Shown in pieces: positions 60,718-64,000 of a stretch of DNA of 64,000 bases (its first letter is position 1; the number at the start of each line of letters is the position of its first letter). This DNA comes from Chitinophagaceae bacterium UBA1931. GTDB taxonomy: Bacteria > Bacteroidota > Bacteroidia > Chitinophagales > Chitinophagaceae. Under the pieces are notes generated by a model. The model was not told the origin of the DNA. It did not search any database and worked only from the letters and a program-made list of their open reading frames with translations. A program made the translations under genes and the position numbers. The stretch lies in contig DDFJ01000004.1 of the NCBI GenBank assembly GCA_002337125.1, positions 2,886,134 through 2,950,133 of the forward strand, in the 5' to 3' direction.

Positions 60718-61110
60718 ATGACAATCTTTTCAAAAATCATTGCAGGCGAAATACCTTCTTATAAAATTGCAGAGAACGAAAAGTTTTTTGCGTTTCTGGA
60801 TATTTTTCCAATGACGGAAGGACATACATTGGTGGTGCCTAAAACAGAAACCGATAAACTGTTTGACCTTGATGAGGCTTTTCTTGCGGAGATGCTTGTT
60901 TTTGCAAAACCTATTGCAAAAGCACTGGAAGCTTCCTTTAACTGCGACCGTGTGGGCATTGCTACTGTTGGATTAGAAGTGCCGCATGCGCACCTGCATC
61001 TTGTGCCCATTAATTCAGCCGATGATCTGAATTTTACTCGACCAAAATTAAAACTGACGGAAGAGCAGTTTAAACAAATACAGCAAACCATAATTGAAAA
61101 ACTTAAATAA
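60718..61110 (+). CDS. HIT-family nucleotide hydrolase/transferase
   Basis: Small histidine-triad protein, 130 residues from ATG 60718 (M-T-I-F-S-K-I-I-A-G-E-I-P). Family landmarks are IFSKIIAGEIPSYKIAENEKFFAFLD (two parts, about 2-27), FPMTEGHTLVVPK (about 29-41) and the catalytic triad VPHAHLHLVP (H-x-H-x-H, about 98-107). Relatives hydrolyse purine nucleoside phosphoramidates or dinucleoside polyphosphates. The frame is open 34 codons further upstream, but those residues match nothing in the family. It follows greA and precedes a small membrane protein after eight bases. Confidence 0.9.
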   Translation: MTIFSKIIAGEIPSYKIAENEKFFAFLDIFPMTEGHTLVVPKTETDKLFDLDEAFLAEMLVFAKPIAKALEASFNCDRVGIATVGLEVPHAHLHLVPINSADDLNFTRPKLKLTEEQFKQIQQTIIEKLK

Positions 61111-61118
61111 CAACAACA

Positions 61119-61508
61119 ATGACCCAGGTACGTTACGACGAATACGGATACAAAAAGAAAGGAAAAAGAAAAAACCCTCGTCCGCAGCTCATTACTATTT
61201 TGTGTGTTGCTCTTTTTGCATTTGGCTTATGGGAAATTATTTATTCATTTACCGGAAGTCTTGCTCTGCGTGGTGGTATTGATACACTTTACCCGGCTAT
61301 TAATGCATTGATGATTGTGTTCTGCTTTGTTGGATTAAGCGGTACCTGGTCGATGGAAAAATGGGGACCCATCAGTTTTGCAATTGTACTTACATTAAAG
61401 CTTTTGGTTGATCTTATTTTTGGTCACATGAACTGGCTTTATCTTTTAGGATATATTCCTGCAGTTTTATTTTTACTGGCATTGCCGAAGATGCGGAATA
61501 CAGATTGA
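61119..61508 (+). CDS. Small membrane protein of unknown function
   Basis: 129 residues. A basic N-terminus (YDEYGYKKKGKRKNPRP) is followed by four hydrophobic helices (about 26-46, 53-75, 82-102 and 106-124). The loops are short, and GTWSMEKWGPISFAIVL lies in the middle. No motif suggests a catalytic role. It starts eight bases after the HIT gene, so the two are probably one transcript. It is convergent with ruvC. Confidence 0.7.
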   Translation: MTQVRYDEYGYKKKGKRKNPRPQLITILCVALFAFGLWEIIYSFTGSLALRGGIDTLYPAINALMIVFCFVGLSGTWSMEKWGPISFAIVLTLKLLVDLIFGHMNWLYLLGYIPAVLFLLALPKMRNTD

Positions 61509-61547
61509 GAAAGAAGTATGATGAATGAAGAAGCAATTTGTTTGAAT

Positions 61548-62111
61548 TTACTTCTTCACTCTTCCCGGATTCTGTTTCAAAAAATCTTCCCAGCCTTTCA
61601 TTTTTCCTGATGCTGCTTTTAATGCGCCGCTTGTTTGAAAGTAATGACACAATGCAACTGCAATAGCATCAGTGGCATCGTAATAAGCAGGTTTTGCTTT
61701 GAACTGTAGTTGGTGCTGCAGCATTTTCCAAACCTGTTCTTTATCAGCATTACCATTTCCTGTAACGGATTGCTTTACTTTTTTAGGCGAGTATTCTGTA
61801 ACAGATAAACCATTGCTCATGGCCGTTGCAATCGCAACTCCCTGCGCTCTTCCAAGCTTCAGCATACTTTGTACATTTTTACCAAAGAAAGGAGCTTCAA
61901 TGGCAAACTCTGTTGGTTGATGTTTCTTAATAATCTCATCCACTTTTTCATGAATCAGCTGCAGACGTATGTACACATCCTTGTGCTTGGTAAGTTTCAG
62001 CACATCCATTTCAATCAGCTGCGGTTTGTTTTGTTTAATACCAATCAGTCCGTAACCCATTACAACTGTGCCGGGGTCAATACCAAGAATGATTTTAGAG
62101 AAAGTTTGCAA
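61548..62111 (-). CDS. ruvC: Holliday junction endodeoxyribonuclease RuvC
   Basis: Nuclease that resolves Holliday junctions together with RuvAB during recombination. 187 residues. The four acidic residues of the family active site can be placed in LGIDPGTVVMGYGLI (Asp about 11), FAIEAPFFGKNVQSMLKLGRAQGV (Glu about 70) and YYDATDAIAVALCHY (two Asp, about 143-146). The C-terminus is a basic tail (ASGKMKGWEDFLKQNPGRVKK). Start ATG 62111. Divergent from the membrane protein gene at 62199. Confidence 0.93.
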   Translation of the reverse strand: MQTFSKIILGIDPGTVVMGYGLIGIKQNKPQLIEMDVLKLTKHKDVYIRLQLIHEKVDEIIKKHQPTEFAIEAPFFGKNVQSMLKLGRAQGVAIATAMSNGLSVTEYSPKKVKQSVTGNGNADKEQVWKMLQHQLQFKAKPAYYDATDAIAVALCHYFQTSGALKAASGKMKGWEDFLKQNPGRVKK

Positions 62112-62198
62112 GAGGCGGTTTATTTTTGAACAAATAAACAGAAACTGAACAGGAATTTCAAAATCTTTATTAATTACTTCCTTGGCCCCATTGTATTT

Positions 62199-63134
62199 GT
62201 GTGGATCAGCATTTCATTGTACAACGAAGTAAAGCATCAGCCCGATCTTGATAAAGCCTGGCAGCAGATAAAAAATGCATTTACCGGCACGGAAAGCTGG
62301 AAGCTTTGGCTGGCTGTTTTGCTGATGCCGGTTAACTGGGGAATTGAAGCATATAAATGGTATTTGCTGGTAAACAATTACCAACCGCTTTCATTTAAAA
62401 AAGCATATGAATCGGTGCTGAGTGGTTTATCACTTTCCATGAACACACCCAACCGTATTGGTGAATATGGCGGTCGTATTGTTTACCTTGAACCGAAGTA
62501 CAGGATTTTGGGCGTGGCTTTAACACTGGTTTCAAGTATTGGTCAGTTGCTGATAACACTTGTACTTGGATGGATTGCACTACTGTTACTGCAGGATAAA
62601 ATGTTTGCTGTTCAGTTGGGCGATGCACATTTAACAGGTTTACTACTGCAGGTGTTTCAATACCTGGTTTTATTATGCGCTGTATTAACTGCTGTATTTT
62701 ATTTCAGGATGCACTGGCTGGTTAAACTGTTCAAATGGATTCCATGGTTCAGGAACAAACTGGCACTGGTAAACGACCTGGAGCATTTATCAGGCAAAGC
62801 GTATGTTCAGATATTATTTTATTCATTTTTACGTTTTGTAGTTTTTGCACTGCAGTATATTCTACTGTGGCAGGCATTACAGGTTCATATTGATTGGTGG
62901 CAGGGATTTTGGGGTATTGCATTCATTTTTTTAATTATGGCAATTGTACCGAGCTTTGCAATTGCTGAAGTTGGAATAAGAGGAAAGGTGGCCGTAAGTA
63001 TTATGAGTTTGTTCAGTACCAACAGTATTGCCATACTTGCAGGAACAATCGGCATCTGGATTTTGAATCTTGTTTTTCCGGCATTACTGGGAAGCTTGCT
63101 GATACTTACCATCAGGATTTTCAGAGAACGTTAG
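62199..63134 (+). CDS. LPG-synthase-type (UPF0104) multi-helix membrane protein
   Basis: Inner-membrane protein of the lysylphosphatidylglycerol synthase TM/flippase-like family. About eight helices; family hallmarks are VLSGLSLSMNTPNRIGEYGGR (two parts, near 70-90) and GIAFIFLIMAIVPSFAIAEVGIRG (about 238-261). The GTG at 62199 gives 311 residues. The frame continues upstream without a stop to about 62129, and the extra residues (N-Y-F-L-G-P-I-V-F-V) complete the first membrane helix, so the true start is probably a non-standard codon upstream, for example CTG at 62145. The transported lipid or glycan is unknown. Confidence 0.8.
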   Translation: MWISISLYNEVKHQPDLDKAWQQIKNAFTGTESWKLWLAVLLMPVNWGIEAYKWYLLVNNYQPLSFKKAYESVLSGLSLSMNTPNRIGEYGGRIVYLEPKYRILGVALTLVSSIGQLLITLVLGWIALLLLQDKMFAVQLGDAHLTGLLLQVFQYLVLLCAVLTAVFYFRMHWLVKLFKWIPWFRNKLALVNDLEHLSGKAYVQILFYSFLRFVVFALQYILLWQALQVHIDWWQGFWGIAFIFLIMAIVPSFAIAEVGIRGKVAVSIMSLFSTNSIAILAGTIGIWILNLVFPALLGSLLILTIRIFRER

Positions 63135-63180
63135 CAAAAGATTGTAGTATTTTACAGATAAAACAAACAGAAGAATAACG

Positions 63181-63999
63181 ATGAAGTATGTTGTGGTAAT
63201 GCTTTTTATTTTGTTGCTTTCCTTTTATCCCGCACCTGCTTTTGTGCATCAGTCTGCCCAGGCCGATAATGAGTTTTGTGGCATACGCAATACATCGTTT
63301 ATCAGTGGCGAAGCGCTCAATTATCATGTTTATTACACACTTGCTGGTATTTATGTTTATGGCGGTGAAGCAAATTTTAATATCTCACTGGAACGTTACG
63401 GAAACAAACCAGTTTATCATATCGATGCAACAGGAAAAACCAATTCGTTCTTTGATGGTTTTTTTAAAGTGCGTGATCATTACGAAAGTTATATTGATAC
63501 AGCTACATTAAAGCCCTACCGTTTTGTACGAAATATTCTCGAAGGCGATTTTAAAAAGTTTGAAACAGTAACGTTTAACGATGCAGCAAATACTGCCACA
63601 TCGCAAGGTGGAACATTTAAAGTACCCGAGTGTATACAGGATGTACTCAGTGCCATTTATTATTCACGAAACATTGATTTTAATAAATACAAGCCTGGTG
63701 CTAAAATTCCGTTTAACATGTTTATCGACGACAAGGTTTATCCCTTGTACATACGTTATATGGGTAAGGAAAAAATTAAAACCAAGTATGGAAAGTTTAA
63801 TGCCATCCGGTTTAAACCCATGCTCATTGAAGGTTCTGTTTTCAGTGGTGGTGAAAAAATGAGTGTGTGGGTGAGTGATGATGCCACCCGTATACCGGTA
63901 CGTATTGAAACACCCATTTCAGTGGGTAGCGTAAAGGTTGATATGATGGGTTACCGCAACACCCGTTACAAATTAACCGGGTTGATTGATCAGAAATAA
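63181..63999 (+). CDS. DUF3108 secreted protein
   Basis: 272 residues, ending at the window edge with its stop codon at 63997-63999. Signal peptide region MLFILLLSFYPAPAFVHQSAQA. The DUF3108 body begins FISGEALNYHVYYTLAGIYVYGGEANFNI (two parts, near 40-68) and continues with YHIDATGKTNSFFDGFFKVRDHYESYID, RNILEGDFKKFE and VWVSDDATRIPVRIETPI near the C-terminus. These are beta strands of a lipid-binding-like sheet. The family is periplasmic, of unknown function, and common in Bacteroidota and Proteobacteria. It follows the membrane protein gene after 46 bases. Confidence 0.85.
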   Translation: MKYVVVMLFILLLSFYPAPAFVHQSAQADNEFCGIRNTSFISGEALNYHVYYTLAGIYVYGGEANFNISLERYGNKPVYHIDATGKTNSFFDGFFKVRDHYESYIDTATLKPYRFVRNILEGDFKKFETVTFNDAANTATSQGGTFKVPECIQDVLSAIYYSRNIDFNKYKPGAKIPFNMFIDDKVYPLYIRYMGKEKIKTKYGKFNAIRFKPMLIEGSVFSGGEKMSVWVSDDATRIPVRIETPISVGSVKVDMMGYRNTRYKLTGLIDQK

Positions 64000-64000
64000 T

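Overview
The window looks like chromosomal DNA of a Bacteroidota member, most likely family Chitinophagaceae. The reasons are: moderate-to-low GC; promoter-like elements of the Bacteroidota type (TTTG / TAnnTTTG) and few Shine-Dalgarno sequences; several secreted proteins ending in type IX secretion (T9SS) sorting domains; a SusC-like TonB-dependent receptor; LytTR-type two-component regulators; a DUF3078 protein; and a bacterial GGGP synthase. The family-level call is inference from this gene content. I see no prophage, insertion sequence, CRISPR array, tRNA or rRNA.

Layout. 1-5826: MsbA-like ABC exporter (its last residues lie outside the window), rbfA, a LolC/E-like permease, a WecA/TagO-like glycosyl-phosphate transferase and frr. 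5873-15302: EamA transporter, PPK2 polyphosphate kinase, mscL, a DUF3078 outer-membrane protein, scpA, dxs, a LytS/LytTR two-component pair and a GH28 polygalacturonase. 15386-19173 (minus strand): a secreted protein of unknown role, an M48 metalloprotease and GGGP/HepGP synthase. 19174-24407: a class II (B12-dependent) ribonucleotide reductase behind a leader rich in inverted repeats, then a repeat-rich stretch with two lipoproteins, one of only 43 residues. 24408-29996 (minus): a three-gene CzcCBA/Cus-type metal efflux operon. 30173-34020 (minus): a small Pro/Thr/Lys-rich secreted protein, a hybrid histidine kinase with Hpt domain, a small membrane protein and a LytTR regulator.

34184-39816 is a tight five-gene plus-strand operon: PhoD-like phosphatase, YcxB-like membrane protein, MauG/CcpA-like diheme peroxidase, a lipoprotein that I read as a copper-amine-oxidase homologue lacking all three copper-binding histidines, and a propeller-like lipoprotein. 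This is the most unusual cassette in the window, because MauG-type enzymes are known to build protein-derived quinone cofactors in partner proteins.

40537-52096 is a cell-surface block. A 1987-residue protein has a choice-of-anchor-A domain and nine SdrD-B-like repeats, part of which is an exact 756-bp tandem period. It is followed by a T9SS cargo protein, a TonB-dependent receptor, and a membrane protein paired with a winged-helix regulator. 52099-63999 mixes housekeeping genes (pdxA, rsmA, greA, HIT-family hydrolase, ruvC, a 2-hydroxyacid dehydrogenase, a LPG-synthase-type membrane protein, a DUF3108 protein) with T9SS type A and type B secreted proteins. The greA leader carries a promoter followed at once by an intrinsic terminator, an arrangement suggesting attenuation or a small leader RNA.
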